From NCBI RefSeq assembly GCF_011777505.1, contig NZ_JAATJT010000002.1, positions 310,001 to 374,000 of the forward strand: 64,000 nt of DNA, given 5' to 3'. The translations under genes and the position numbers were made by a program. The stretch comes from Gaetbulibacter sp. S0825. GTDB taxonomy: Bacteria > Bacteroidota > Bacteroidia > Flavobacteriales > Flavobacteriaceae. Positions 15,164-23,350 of this stretch are shown here, piece after piece (the stretch's first letter is position 1; every line of letters begins with the position of its first letter). The notes beneath the pieces were generated by a model. It did not search any database and was not told the DNA's origin. It saw nothing but the letters and a program-made list of their open reading frames with translations.

Positions 15164-17043
15164 TATTCTGCTGTATTAGGTATTTCTATAGTAAAAACAG
15201 ACCCTTTGTTTTCTGTACTTTCAAAATAAATTTCGCCTTTTAAATTGTTTATATGGTCTTTAGCAATATTCAACCCAATACCTGTGCCTTGAGATAGTAG
15301 TGCATTTTCGGCTCTGAAATAACGATTGAATATGTTTTTTTGATCTTTTAATGGAATGCCAATACCTTGGTCTTTTACTTTAAAAATTGTAGTCTCTTTG
15401 GTTTGCACAACATCTATATCTATTACAGTGTTTTCTTCGGAGTATTTTATGGCATTATTCACTAAATTAGATAATGCCAGTTCGATGATTTTCTCATCTT
15501 GATGTAATGAAAGCTCGTCTATGTTATCTGGATAATTAATATGTTGACCTTCTTTTAATAACATATTTGCATTATAAACTACTTCGTTAACAACCTTGCT
15601 TACTTTAAAGGTATTAAATTTATAATTATAACTTCCTTTATCCAGTCTTTCAACCGATAAAAAATCGGTTAGTATGTTGTTTAGGTAAATTACTTCATCG
15701 GTGATAGTTTTAATGTGTTTATCTCGTTTATCCTGTTGACCTTCTAATTGATATTTGCTTAGTAGCATGGTCGATGTTAATATGCCACTTAAAGGTGTTT
15801 TAAATTCGTGAGATACTAAAGACAGGAACTTTGTTTTTAACTCATTGAGATTTTTTTCGGCAGCCAATGCAGCATTTAACTCTTCTGTACGTTTTGCTAC
15901 GGTTTCTTCAAGTTTTTTGGTGTAATTTTTTTGTTCTGTAATATCTAATATAATGGCTACGTAGACGTCCCTTTCTCCTAGTTTTGATAATTGTAAATGC
16001 GTTTTTACTGGGTAATGTGTGCCATCTTTTCTATAATGGACTGTTTCGATTTCTAACTTTTCAATATTCTTATTTTGTAAAACATCAATTGTTTCTCTAA
16101 GCTCAATTTCATCGTTATATGGAGTTATATCAATTGGTGTCATGTTAATAAACTCATCTAAAGTATAACCAAGAGTCTTTTGCGCTCCATAATTCACATT
16201 AATAAATTTCAACGTTTTGGCATCAAAGACATGAATTTCGTTCACAGATTCATCAAAAATTTTGGCTAGATGATTTCTTTCTTCTTCTGTATTTTTTTTG
16301 TCTGTAATATCATTGAGTATTCCAATATAATTTGTGACAATCCCTTTCTTGTTTTTTATGGGTGTTATGTGTAAATCGTTCCAAAAGAGGGTGCCATCTT
16401 TTTTGTAATTTCTAAGTGTTACTTGACAACTTTCTCCTTTTTTAATTGCATTTTTAAGCTTGTTAATGGCTCCTTGTTGTCTATCGTCTTTTTGTAAAAA
16501 TCTACAGTTTTTATGCAGTATTTCTTCTTTCGTATAGCCTGTAAGTTTTTGAAAAGCTGGATTAAAATATATAATAGGGTTATCTGGTTTTAAAGCATCG
16601 GTTATAACAATGCCATTGCTGGCGGATTTTAATGCTTTGTTCTTTAACATGAGCCTCTTTTTAATCTTCTTTTTTTCTGAGAGGTCATTAATCAAAGCCA
16701 TTGTGTAAGGCTTGTTATAGATGGAAAATGGGTTTAACTCTATTTTTGCAGGAAATGTAATTTCATTTTTTTTGACGCCAAAAATATCCATAGTTTGCTT
16801 GCCCATTTCGCGACGTTTCTCTTCTTTTATGAAGCCTTTAAAATGTGCGGAATGATTTGTATGGTACTCTTTTGGAATAAGTGTATTTAGAGGCTTACCA
16901 ATTAGTTCATTTTTGTGATAGCCAAAAAGCTTCTCTGCAGATTTGTTGATTTCCATTATAATTTGATGGTTGTCAACAATAACAACACTTTGAGAAATGG
17001 TTTCTAAGAGAATATTAAAAATTTCTTGGTCTTGTTTGAACAT
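15163..17043 (-). CDS. Sensor histidine kinase: PAS, LOV-like PAS, PAS, HisKA, HATPase
   Basis: 626 residues from ATG 17043 (a TTG start 12 bases upstream is less likely). It has no membrane segment, so it is a cytoplasmic sensor. PAS1 spans about 10-125. PAS2 (138-250) carries the LOV signature NCRFLQ with Cys180, plus Asn212 and Asn222 in RNYKKDG and FWND. The Gln that hydrogen-bonds flavin N5 in LOV domains is Leu243 here. PAS3 spans about 260-375. A short coiled coil leads to the H-box SHEFKTPLSG with His412, then the N-box (NLVNNAIKYSE) and G-boxes (DQGIGIP, GTGIGLNIAKD). It is the cognate kinase of the adjoining regulator. Confidence 0.88.
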   Translation of the reverse strand: MFKQDQEIFNILLETISQSVVIVDNHQIIMEINKSAEKLFGYHKNELIGKPLNTLIPKEYHTNHSAHFKGFIKEEKRREMGKQTMDIFGVKKNEITFPAKIELNPFSIYNKPYTMALINDLSEKKKIKKRLMLKNKALKSASNGIVITDALKPDNPIIYFNPAFQKLTGYTKEEILHKNCRFLQKDDRQQGAINKLKNAIKKGESCQVTLRNYKKDGTLFWNDLHITPIKNKKGIVTNYIGILNDITDKKNTEEERNHLAKIFDESVNEIHVFDAKTLKFINVNYGAQKTLGYTLDEFINMTPIDITPYNDEIELRETIDVLQNKNIEKLEIETVHYRKDGTHYPVKTHLQLSKLGERDVYVAIILDITEQKNYTKKLEETVAKRTEELNAALAAEKNLNELKTKFLSLVSHEFKTPLSGILTSTMLLSKYQLEGQQDKRDKHIKTITDEVIYLNNILTDFLSVERLDKGSYNYKFNTFKVSKVVNEVVYNANMLLKEGQHINYPDNIDELSLHQDEKIIELALSNLVNNAIKYSEENTVIDIDVVQTKETTIFKVKDQGIGIPLKDQKNIFNRYFRAENALLSQGTGIGLNIAKDHINNLKGEIYFESTENKGSVFTIEIPNTAE

Positions 17044-17147
17044 TTTTTTTATCAAAATTTATTAAGGATAGACCGAAACATAAAGATACTAAAGTTAAGA
17101 GTATCAATACTATTTGCAAGAATAAGTTTTTCAAATATTTATAGAAC

Positions 17148-17159
17148 TGATTTATATCA
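17148..17159 (+). promoter_or_regulatory. TGAT-N4-ATCA box, TerB-like/deoD operon promoter
   Basis: TGATTTATATCA. The -7 element TATTTTTA lies at 17183-17190, 23 bases downstream. In the opposite direction TATTCTTG sits at the same distance (17124-17117), so the kinase operon might be autoregulated from the same site, with less certainty. Confidence 0.75.
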
Positions 17160-17211
17160 TACTTAAATTAAAGACTAGTACTTATTTTTATAAAGTTTAA
17201 TTTCTTAGAAT

Positions 17212-17628
17212 ATGGACACTAAAAAAGAGGTAAATCATAAATTCTATCAGAACTTAGGAAAGTTGTTTTATGCCATGGCTGCTATAGATAATAATGTAAG
17301 GGCTGAAGAACTTGATAAATTAAAAGACGTTGTAAAAAAAGAATGGTTAACTACTAATTTTATTAATGCTGACTTTAAAAAAAATACAGAGCAATCGATT
17401 ATAAATACGTTTAAATGGCTGCATGACGATAATGAGTATAATGCCGAAACATGCTACAATAGTTTTTTAACCTTTAAAAAGGAACATGAGCCATTGTTTA
17501 CAGAAGGTATAAATACACTTATTTTAAAAACCGCAAGAGCTATAGCAGCAGCTTTTTCTAAAGTAAATAAATCGGAACTAATGTTATTAGCTAAACTGGA
17601 TATGGAATTAAAAAATATTAAGTCATGA
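17212..17628 (+). CDS. TerB-like domain protein
   Basis: 138 residues, all helical, cytoplasmic. The segment LGKLFYAMAAIDNNVRAEELDKLKDVVKKEW (about 13-43) matches the first EF-hand-like helix pair of TerB/DjlA-type domains. There, an Asp-rich loop and a Glu follow the A.D..v...E pattern. A second such motif is less clear near FKWLHDDNEYNAETCYNSF. TerB proteins take part in metal-linked envelope stress responses, and the exact role is unknown. It is first gene of an operon with DUF302, thioredoxin and deoD, and its stop overlaps the next ATG (ATGA). Confidence 0.6.
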   Translation: MDTKKEVNHKFYQNLGKLFYAMAAIDNNVRAEELDKLKDVVKKEWLTTNFINADFKKNTEQSIINTFKWLHDDNEYNAETCYNSFLTFKKEHEPLFTEGINTLILKTARAIAAAFSKVNKSELMLLAKLDMELKNIKS

Positions 17629-18011
17629 ACTATTATTACAACACTATTGTAAATGGCTCTTTTGAAAGTATTGAAGCTAAAGTTAATGAGCTATTAAAAA
17701 AGGAAGGATTTGGTGTTCTTACACAAATAGATATGCAACAAACTTTAAAAAAGAAGCTTGATGTTGATTTCAAAAAATACAAAATATTGGGTGCTTGTAA
17801 TCCGCCTTTTGCATATAAAGCATTACAAGTCGAAGATAAAATTGGTACCATGTTACCTTGTAATATTATTATTCAAGAACTTTCACCAGACAATATTGAA
17901 GTTTCAGCTGTTAATCCTTTAATAACAATGCAAACTGTAAGTAACGAAACGTTAAAAATTATAGCTTATGAGGTTAGTGTTAAGCTTGAAAACATTATAA
18001 ATAATATATAA
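17625..18011 (+). CDS. DUF302 family protein
   Basis: 128 residues. It fits DUF302: an N-terminal strand, then GSFESIEAKVNELLKKEGFGVLTQIDMQQTLKKKLDVDFKKYKILGACNPPFAYKALQVEDKIGTMLPCNIIIQEL. The GACNPPFAYKAL and P-C-N segments are characteristic. DUF302 proteins form small alpha-beta dimers, often near redox or metal stress genes, without a defined activity. Two cysteines are positioned in the family-typical places. Translationally coupled to the TerB-like gene (4-base overlap), with 1 base to the thioredoxin start. Confidence 0.88.
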   Translation: MNYYYNTIVNGSFESIEAKVNELLKKEGFGVLTQIDMQQTLKKKLDVDFKKYKILGACNPPFAYKALQVEDKIGTMLPCNIIIQELSPDNIEVSAVNPLITMQTVSNETLKIIAYEVSVKLENIINNI

Positions 18012-18012
18012 A

Positions 18013-18309
18013 ATGAAGAGCAGTTTTAATAAGATTATCGATTCCCAAACACCTGTATTGGTTGACTTCTTTGCCGATTGGTGTGGGCCATGTAAAATGT
18101 TGGCTCCAATATTAAAACAGGTAAAAGAAGAACTTGGTGATGCTGTAAAAATAATTAAGATAGACGTTGATAGAAATCAACCTTTAGCAGCTAAATATCA
18201 AGTGCGTGGTGTGCCAACTATGCTATTGTTTAAAAGCGGAAAACAAGTTTGGCGACAGTCTGGTGTACTCCAAAAAAACGAGATTATAAATATCATAAAC
18301 TCAAACTAA
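18013..18309 (+). CDS. Thioredoxin
   Basis: 98 residues, single thioredoxin fold. The active site is W-C-G-P-C-K (residues about 22-27) after VLVDFFADW. The cis-Pro motif is RGVPTMLLF (about 68-76). There is no signal peptide, so it is a cytoplasmic disulfide reductase. It is slightly shorter at the N terminus than the housekeeping TrxA and is encoded inside a stress operon rather than alone, so it is probably a condition-specific second thioredoxin. Candidate clients in this window are the two peroxiredoxin-type enzymes. Confidence 0.92.
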   Translation: MKSSFNKIIDSQTPVLVDFFADWCGPCKMLAPILKQVKEELGDAVKIIKIDVDRNQPLAAKYQVRGVPTMLLFKSGKQVWRQSGVLQKNEIINIINSN

Positions 18310-18318
18310 GCATACATT

Positions 18319-19017
18319 ATGAGTACACATATAGAAGCTAAAAAAGGAGAAATTGCAGAAACAGTATTACTTCCAGGAGATCCAATGCGAGCCAAGTGGA
18401 TAGCTGAGACATTTTTAGAAGACCACAAATGCTATAACGATATAAGAGGCATGCTTGGTTTTACAGGCTATTATAAAGGGAAGCGCGTTTCTGTACAAGG
18501 GACAGGAATGGGAATCCCTTCAGCTCTTATTTACTGTCATGAACTCATTAATGATTATGGTGTTAAAAACCTTATTCGTGTTGGCTCTACTGGATCATAT
18601 CAAAAAGACATAAAAATACGAGATATAGTTATTGCTATGGCAGCTTCATCAACTTCAGGTATTAATAACTCTCGATTTATTAATGCCGATTATTCACCAA
18701 CAGCAAATTTTGAATTATTTATGAAGGCTGCATTATATGCCAAAGAAAGTAATATCCCTATAAAAGCAGGAAATGTATTATCAGCCGACGAATTCTATGA
18801 AGACGATTTTGATGCGTATAAAAAATGGGCAGAATTTGGAGTGTTGTGTGTAGAAATGGAAACCGCAGGATTATACACAATCGCAGCTAAGTTTAACGTT
18901 AAAGCTCTTGCTATTTTAACAGTCTCAGATTCTTTGGTGACCAAAGAAAGAACAACTGCCGATGAGCGTGAAAGCACATTTGCTACAATGATTGAAATAG
19001 CATTAAATACTTTATAA
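18319..19017 (+). CDS. deoD: Purine nucleoside phosphorylase, DeoD type
   Basis: 232 residues. It phosphorolyses purine (deoxy)nucleosides to base and (deoxy)ribose-1-phosphate. Seen are [17 protein letters not shown] (phosphate and ribose contacts), [37 protein letters not shown] (phosphate loop) and [13 protein letters not shown], with TVSDSL containing the catalytic Asp region. Length matches the hexameric DeoD class. It ends the TerB-like/DUF302/thioredoxin operon and is under the island box. Together with upp this gives purine and pyrimidine salvage in one regulon. Confidence 0.93.
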   Translation: MSTHIEAKKGEIAETVLLPGDPMRAKWIAETFLEDHKCYNDIRGMLGFTGYYKGKRVSVQGTGMGIPSALIYCHELINDYGVKNLIRVGSTGSYQKDIKIRDIVIAMAASSTSGINNSRFINADYSPTANFELFMKAALYAKESNIPIKAGNVLSADEFYEDDFDAYKKWAEFGVLCVEMETAGLYTIAAKFNVKALAILTVSDSLVTKERTTADERESTFATMIEIALNTL

Positions 19018-19050
19018 AAAAGAGCCTATTCTATATGTTTTTTTGTTCTA

Positions 19051-19062
19051 TGATGAATATCA
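19051..19062 (+). promoter_or_regulatory. TGAT-N4-ATCA box, WG-repeat/ABC exporter promoter
   Basis: TGATGAATATCA. A perfect -7 element TACTTTTG lies at 19086-19093, 23 bases downstream. A longer upstream reading frame covers this site, but the promoter shows that the gene starts at 19118. Confidence 0.8.
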
Positions 19063-19117
19063 TTTTATAAGAGAACTAACAGCTATACTTTTGATATATA
19101 ATTTTAAACTAAGCGTC

Positions 19118-19726
19118 ATGAAAAAAATAATTATGTTTACGCTGCTAGTTCTTATTTCTGTTAGTAGCTTTACTCAAACCTTAGAGAACCTTGATTACAT
19201 TTCATCATTTAACGATGATGTTGCAGCCATTAAAAAAGATAGCCAATGGGCTTTTATAAATAAAGATGGCGATATTGTAGTGAATTTTAGAGATGATTTG
19301 GTTACTACTAAATCTTCAGATGGTACTTATCCAATCTTTAAAAATGGAAGGTGTTTAATTTTAAAAGAAAAAGGTGGTATTTCGTATTTTGGTTATATAA
19401 ATACTTCAGGAAAAACAGTTATTGAGCCTCGATTTTTAAACGCTACAAATTTTAAAAATAATATGGCAAAAGTATTAGAACTTGAAAAAGAGGAAATAGG
19501 AAAAAATACAGCCTTAGATAAAAATGTAGTTTATTATAAATATTATGAGGTAACTATAGATACCGATGGTAATGTGAAAGACTACCTAACTCAAAAGGGT
19601 GTTAACATAGTTTTAGATAGAGAATTTTTACGTAAGCCTCCAAAATTTAAAACAAAACAAATTTCAGATAATCTTGTTGCTGTTAAAAACGGAAAGGGTG
19701 AATGGACAATAAAAAGTATTAACTAA
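19118..19726 (+). CDS. Exported WG-repeat protein
   Basis: About 202 residues from ATG 19118. An in-frame upstream extension to 19043 would cover the promoter and is rejected. The signal peptide is MKKIIMFTLLVLISVSSFTQ. The mature part contains WG (KWG) repeats: WAFINKDGDIVVNFRDD and YFGYINTSGKTVIEPRFLNA, beta-hairpin units of about 25-35 residues that usually mediate binding. A third degenerate copy is near the C terminus (GEWTIKS). It is first in an operon with the MacAB-like exporter. Role unknown, probably periplasmic. Confidence 0.8.
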   Translation: MKKIIMFTLLVLISVSSFTQTLENLDYISSFNDDVAAIKKDSQWAFINKDGDIVVNFRDDLVTTKSSDGTYPIFKNGRCLILKEKGGISYFGYINTSGKTVIEPRFLNATNFKNNMAKVLELEKEEIGKNTALDKNVVYYKYYEVTIDTDGNVKDYLTQKGVNIVLDREFLRKPPKFKTKQISDNLVAVKNGKGEWTIKSIN

Positions 19727-19732
19727 TAGTTT

Positions 19733-20812
19733 ATGAAATTAATTCGCATCTTTATTATTTCATTAATTATTTTTTCCTGTTCTAAAGAGCAGGATAAAAT
19801 TCTTCCAACAGAAACAACTTTAACAGAATCGGTCTATTCATCTGTAACTATTCAACCAGATAGTCTGTATCAAGCTTATGCAATTGTTGCAGGTATTTTA
19901 GATGCTAATTTAGTAGATGAAGGTGCCTTGGTTTCAAAGGGAGAAACGATTATGCAAATTATTAATAACACGCCAAAGCTTAATTCACAAAATGCTAAGT
20001 TCGCACTGGATTTAGCGAAAGAAAATTATAATGGCAGTGCAGCTATTCTAAGTAGTATTGAGGAAGAAATTGCTGCAGCTAAACTAAAATATAAGAATGA
20101 TTCCATTAATTATTTTAGACAAAAAAACCTCTGGGACAATAATATTGGTTCTAAAGCAGAGTTTGATGCAAGAAAGCTAAACTACGATTTGGCGTCAAAC
20201 AATCTAAAACTCTTAAGTAGTAAGTATAACAGGACAAAGAATGAATTGTTAACTACTGTAAAACAAGCTCAAAACAACTATCAAACATCATTAATAACCA
20301 CTAAGGATTTCGCAGTTAATAGTAAAATAAATGGGAAAGTCTATGCATTATACAAAGAGCCTGGAGAAATAATTACTACTATGGAACCTTTAGCGGCAAT
20401 TGGTAGTGCTACCAATTTTATTATCGAAATGTTGGTTGATGAAGTAGATATTGTGCAAATTAGTGAAGAACAAGATGTTTTAATTAATTTAGATGCTTAT
20501 GCAGATAAAGTTTTTAAAGGGAAAGTATCTAAAATATATCCTCAAAAAGACCAACGAAATCAAACCTTTAAGGTAGAGGCAATTTTTGAGAATCCTCCAG
20601 AAGTGTTATATCCTGGACTTTCAGGTGAAGCCAACATAGTAATTGCTACAAAAAACAAGGTATTATCAATTCCGAAATCTTACATCATTGATGGTAATAA
20701 AGTTAAAACAGATGAAGGTTTGGTTACCATTACAACAGGCTTACAAAACATGGAACTCATAGAGGTGCTTACTGGAATTGCCAAAGACACATATATTTAT
20801 AACCCAGAATAA
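19733..20812 (+). CDS. Membrane-fusion (HlyD/MacA-like) lipoprotein
   Basis: 359 residues. A lipobox at IIFSCSK (Cys about 17) indicates a lipid-anchored periplasmic adaptor. The order is typical: lipoyl/barrel half (GILDANLVDEGALVSKGETIMQI), long coiled-coil hairpin about 85-195 (AKENYNGSAAILSSIEEE ... TKNELLTTVKQAQNNY), second lipoyl half with INGKVYALYKEPGEIITTMEPL, and beta-barrel with PGLSGEANIVI. It bridges the inner-membrane ABC permease and an outer-membrane channel. The stop overlaps the permease start (TAATG). Substrate not predictable. Confidence 0.88.
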   Translation: MKLIRIFIISLIIFSCSKEQDKILPTETTLTESVYSSVTIQPDSLYQAYAIVAGILDANLVDEGALVSKGETIMQIINNTPKLNSQNAKFALDLAKENYNGSAAILSSIEEEIAAAKLKYKNDSINYFRQKNLWDNNIGSKAEFDARKLNYDLASNNLKLLSSKYNRTKNELLTTVKQAQNNYQTSLITTKDFAVNSKINGKVYALYKEPGEIITTMEPLAAIGSATNFIIEMLVDEVDIVQISEEQDVLINLDAYADKVFKGKVSKIYPQKDQRNQTFKVEAIFENPPEVLYPGLSGEANIVIATKNKVLSIPKSYIIDGNKVKTDEGLVTITTGLQNMELIEVLTGIAKDTYIYNPE

Positions 20813-22074
20813 TGGCAAACTGGAGCGTCATACTAAACATTGCCAAAACCCATTTGCTAACAAAGATTAAGCAAACATCTACAGCAGCTTTGGGTGTTAC
20901 TTTTGGAATCGGTGCTTACATTACTTTAGTGTGTTTTATGACTGGATTGAATGGGATGTTAGATGATTTAATATTAAATCAAACGCCACACATTCATGTT
21001 TATAATGAGATTGAACCTTCAAAAAAGCAACCTATTTCACTATATGATAATGTAGAAGGAAGCTTTAATGTAGTGCATTCCATTAAGCCCAAACTAAGTC
21101 AAAAAAAGATTCACAATGCTTTACCAATTATAAAGTATTTAGAAGAGAATCCTAATGTGCGAGGTGCACTTCCACAAATAAAAACGCAAATATTTTATAT
21201 AGCTGGTTCGATAGAATTGGGAGGTAATCTCACAGGCATCAATGCAGTTGATGAAGCGAGACTCTTTAATATGGGGGACTATATTGTAGAAGGTTCTGCC
21301 GAAGATTTACAAAATACAGATAATGGTATTTTACTTGGTATTGGTATAGCAGAAAAAATGTCTTTAAAAGTTGGCGATCGCGTACAGTTAAGCCCTATAA
21401 ACGGTGGTATTTTTCCATTGAAAATAGTTGGCTTCTACCAAAGTGGCATTGCCGATTTAGATGCCATTCAAAGTTTTACCAATATTAAAACAGTACAACG
21501 TATTTTGGGTAAAGCCAATAATTATATTACCGATATTAATGTGAAGTTGTATGATATTGAACAAGCAATTCCAATGTCAAAAAAAATAGAACAGCAGTTT
21601 AACCTTACTGCTATGGATATTAAAACCGCAAACGCACAATTTGAAACAGGAACAACCATTAGGAATCTTATTACGTATGCTGTTTCCATAACATTACTTA
21701 TCGTTGCTGGATTTGGTATTTATAATATACTAAATATGCTTATTTATGAGAAAATGAATGACATTGCCATATTAAAAGCTACAGGTTTTTCGGGTAAGGA
21801 TGTACAACTTATATTTATGAGTCAAGCAATGATTATTGGTTTTGTTGGAGGTGTTCTAGGATTGCTTATTGGATATGGTTTAGTTAGATTAATTGATACA
21901 ATACCATTTCAGACTGAAGCATTGCCTACAGTAGAAACATATCCAATAAATATGAATCCTTTGTTTTTTATAATTGGTTTTTCGTTTGCTATGGTTTCAA
22001 CATTTTTAGCAGGTTATTTACCATCAAAAAAAGCAAAAAAAATTGACCCAGTTGAAATTATAAGAGGGCAGTAA
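20812..22074 (+). CDS. ABC transporter permease, MacB/LolC (FtsX) type
   Basis: 420 residues, type-VII ABC topology: TM1 near residues 20-45 (AALGVTFGIGAYITLVCFMTGL), a large periplasmic domain about 50-280, then three TMs (about 285-305, 335-360, 380-400) closing with GYLPSKKAKKIDPVEIIRGQ. That ending is the characteristic cytoplasmic tail of FtsX-family permeases. Such proteins act as mechanotransmission machines moving lipoproteins, peptides or toxins. It lies between the adaptor and the ATPase genes, with 1 base between its stop and the ATPase ATG. Confidence 0.9.
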   Translation: MANWSVILNIAKTHLLTKIKQTSTAALGVTFGIGAYITLVCFMTGLNGMLDDLILNQTPHIHVYNEIEPSKKQPISLYDNVEGSFNVVHSIKPKLSQKKIHNALPIIKYLEENPNVRGALPQIKTQIFYIAGSIELGGNLTGINAVDEARLFNMGDYIVEGSAEDLQNTDNGILLGIGIAEKMSLKVGDRVQLSPINGGIFPLKIVGFYQSGIADLDAIQSFTNIKTVQRILGKANNYITDINVKLYDIEQAIPMSKKIEQQFNLTAMDIKTANAQFETGTTIRNLITYAVSITLLIVAGFGIYNILNMLIYEKMNDIAILKATGFSGKDVQLIFMSQAMIIGFVGGVLGLLIGYGLVRLIDTIPFQTEALPTVETYPINMNPLFFIIGFSFAMVSTFLAGYLPSKKAKKIDPVEIIRGQ

Positions 22075-22075
22075 A

Positions 22076-22750
22076 ATGAGCATTGTATTAGAAGCCAAAC
22101 ATATCGATAAATATTTTAGAAAACCTGTACTGTTTCATGTTTTAAAAGACATAAATTTTCAGATTAAGAAAGGTGAATTTGCTTCTATAATGGGAAAATC
22201 GGGATGTGGTAAATCTACATTACTATACATTCTCTCTACTATGGATACGAATTACGATGGTGAGTTGTTTTTAAATAATGAGCTTATTACCAACTATCAT
22301 AGAGATAAATTGTCATACATAAGGAATAAACATATTGGTTTTGTATTTCAATTTCATTATTTATTATCGGAGTTTTCAGTATTGGAAAATGTGATGCTTC
22401 CTGCCAAAAAATTAGCCGAAAAATCACTTCAGGAAATTGAGCATGATGCTATTGAAAAGTTAAAAATTCTTAACATTGGTCATTTAGCTAAAAAGCGTGC
22501 TTCCCGAATTTCAGGAGGCGAAAAACAACGCGTTGCTATAGCTAGAGCACTTATTAATAATCCTTCAATTATTATGGGAGACGAGCCTACAGGGAATTTA
22601 GATAGTCATAATGCCGAAAATGTATTCAACATCTTTGAGCGGTTAAGCAATGATCATGGTCTCTCACTTCTAATCGTTACTCATGATAAAGATTTTGCGA
22701 AGAAGACCGATAGAATTATTCAAATGGAAGACGGTAAAATTATCACATAA
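22076..22750 (+). CDS. ABC transporter ATPase, MacB/LolD type
   Basis: 224 residues. Walker A is GKSGCGKST (about 39-47). The Q-loop lies in GFVFQFHYLL, the signature is ISGGEKQR and Walker B is IIMGDEPTGNLD. The H-loop is VTHD. The NLD after Walker B and the small size fit the LolD/MacB subfamily. It powers the neighbouring permease, giving an adaptor-permease-ATPase exporter. No outer-membrane factor is in this operon, so it must borrow one. Confidence 0.93.
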   Translation: MSIVLEAKHIDKYFRKPVLFHVLKDINFQIKKGEFASIMGKSGCGKSTLLYILSTMDTNYDGELFLNNELITNYHRDKLSYIRNKHIGFVFQFHYLLSEFSVLENVMLPAKKLAEKSLQEIEHDAIEKLKILNIGHLAKKRASRISGGEKQRVAIARALINNPSIIMGDEPTGNLDSHNAENVFNIFERLSNDHGLSLLIVTHDKDFAKKTDRIIQMEDGKIIT

Positions 22751-22762
22751 TTTTTCTATTCA

Positions 22763-22774
22763 TGATATTGGTCA
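22763..22774 (+). promoter_or_regulatory. TGAT-N4-GTCA box, promoter of the 22832 gene
   Basis: TGATATTGGTCA with one imperfect half site. The -7 element TATCTTTA lies at 22798-22805, 23 bases downstream, which supports the GTG start at 22832. Confidence 0.75.
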
Positions 22775-22831
22775 TTTCAAATAATTTCAATTAAAATTAT
22801 CTTTAATCTATAATAATCCAATACCAATATT

Positions 22832-23284
22832 GTGAGCAATTATAGAAACAGACCCAAGGGAAATTATATCCAAGAAGCCTCTTGGCAAGAATTATATATG
22901 TTAACCGAAAGCTGGAAAAACGATTTAGAGTTTTACTTACTTGATATTGAATTTTTAGAACGTTTGGTTGAAACTTATTTTGTAAAATATCTTACAAATC
23001 AAAATTTTGAAGAGATAAGAGGGTTACAAAGAGAATTATTGGAAATAAATAGTAAGTGTGAAAATTTATTGAAACGTATTCAAATTCACTTTGATCATAT
23101 TGTAGATTTGATTGATCAGCCTCTTTTGTATGATGAATCTATTTTTAGGACTGAGCATGAATTATTGGAAGATGAGATCTCAGAATTTGAAGTAATGTTA
23201 AAAGCAGTTAGATATGCTGTATTCACTATAACTAAAGATGTTTTAGAAAGTAAGAAACCAAAGTATATTTGGAAATATAATTAA
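22832..23284 (+). CDS. Conserved hypothetical protein, paralogue of the 2966-3415 product
   Basis: 150 residues starting at GTG 22832. No ATG fits, and the promoter spacing supports this start. Helical and charged, no signal peptide. It shares with the 2966-3415 protein the N-terminal SW..DLEF..L.IEFLERLV block, the central LIDQP (93-97), ES (102-103) and EH (108-109) positions and the final amphipathic helix. Both members sit in the same regulon and next to chaperone genes (Hsp20 there, DnaJ-CbpM here). I recognise no named family. A role with chaperones is suggested only by this repeated neighbourhood. Confidence 0.65.
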   Translation: MSNYRNRPKGNYIQEASWQELYMLTESWKNDLEFYLLDIEFLERLVETYFVKYLTNQNFEEIRGLQRELLEINSKCENLLKRIQIHFDHIVDLIDQPLLYDESIFRTEHELLEDEISEFEVMLKAVRYAVFTITKDVLESKKPKYIWKYN

Positions 23285-23350
23285 ACATATTTCATAAAAA
23301 TCCTTAAGGTAAATTTTCAAACAATACATAAAAATTCATAGCAAAAGATA

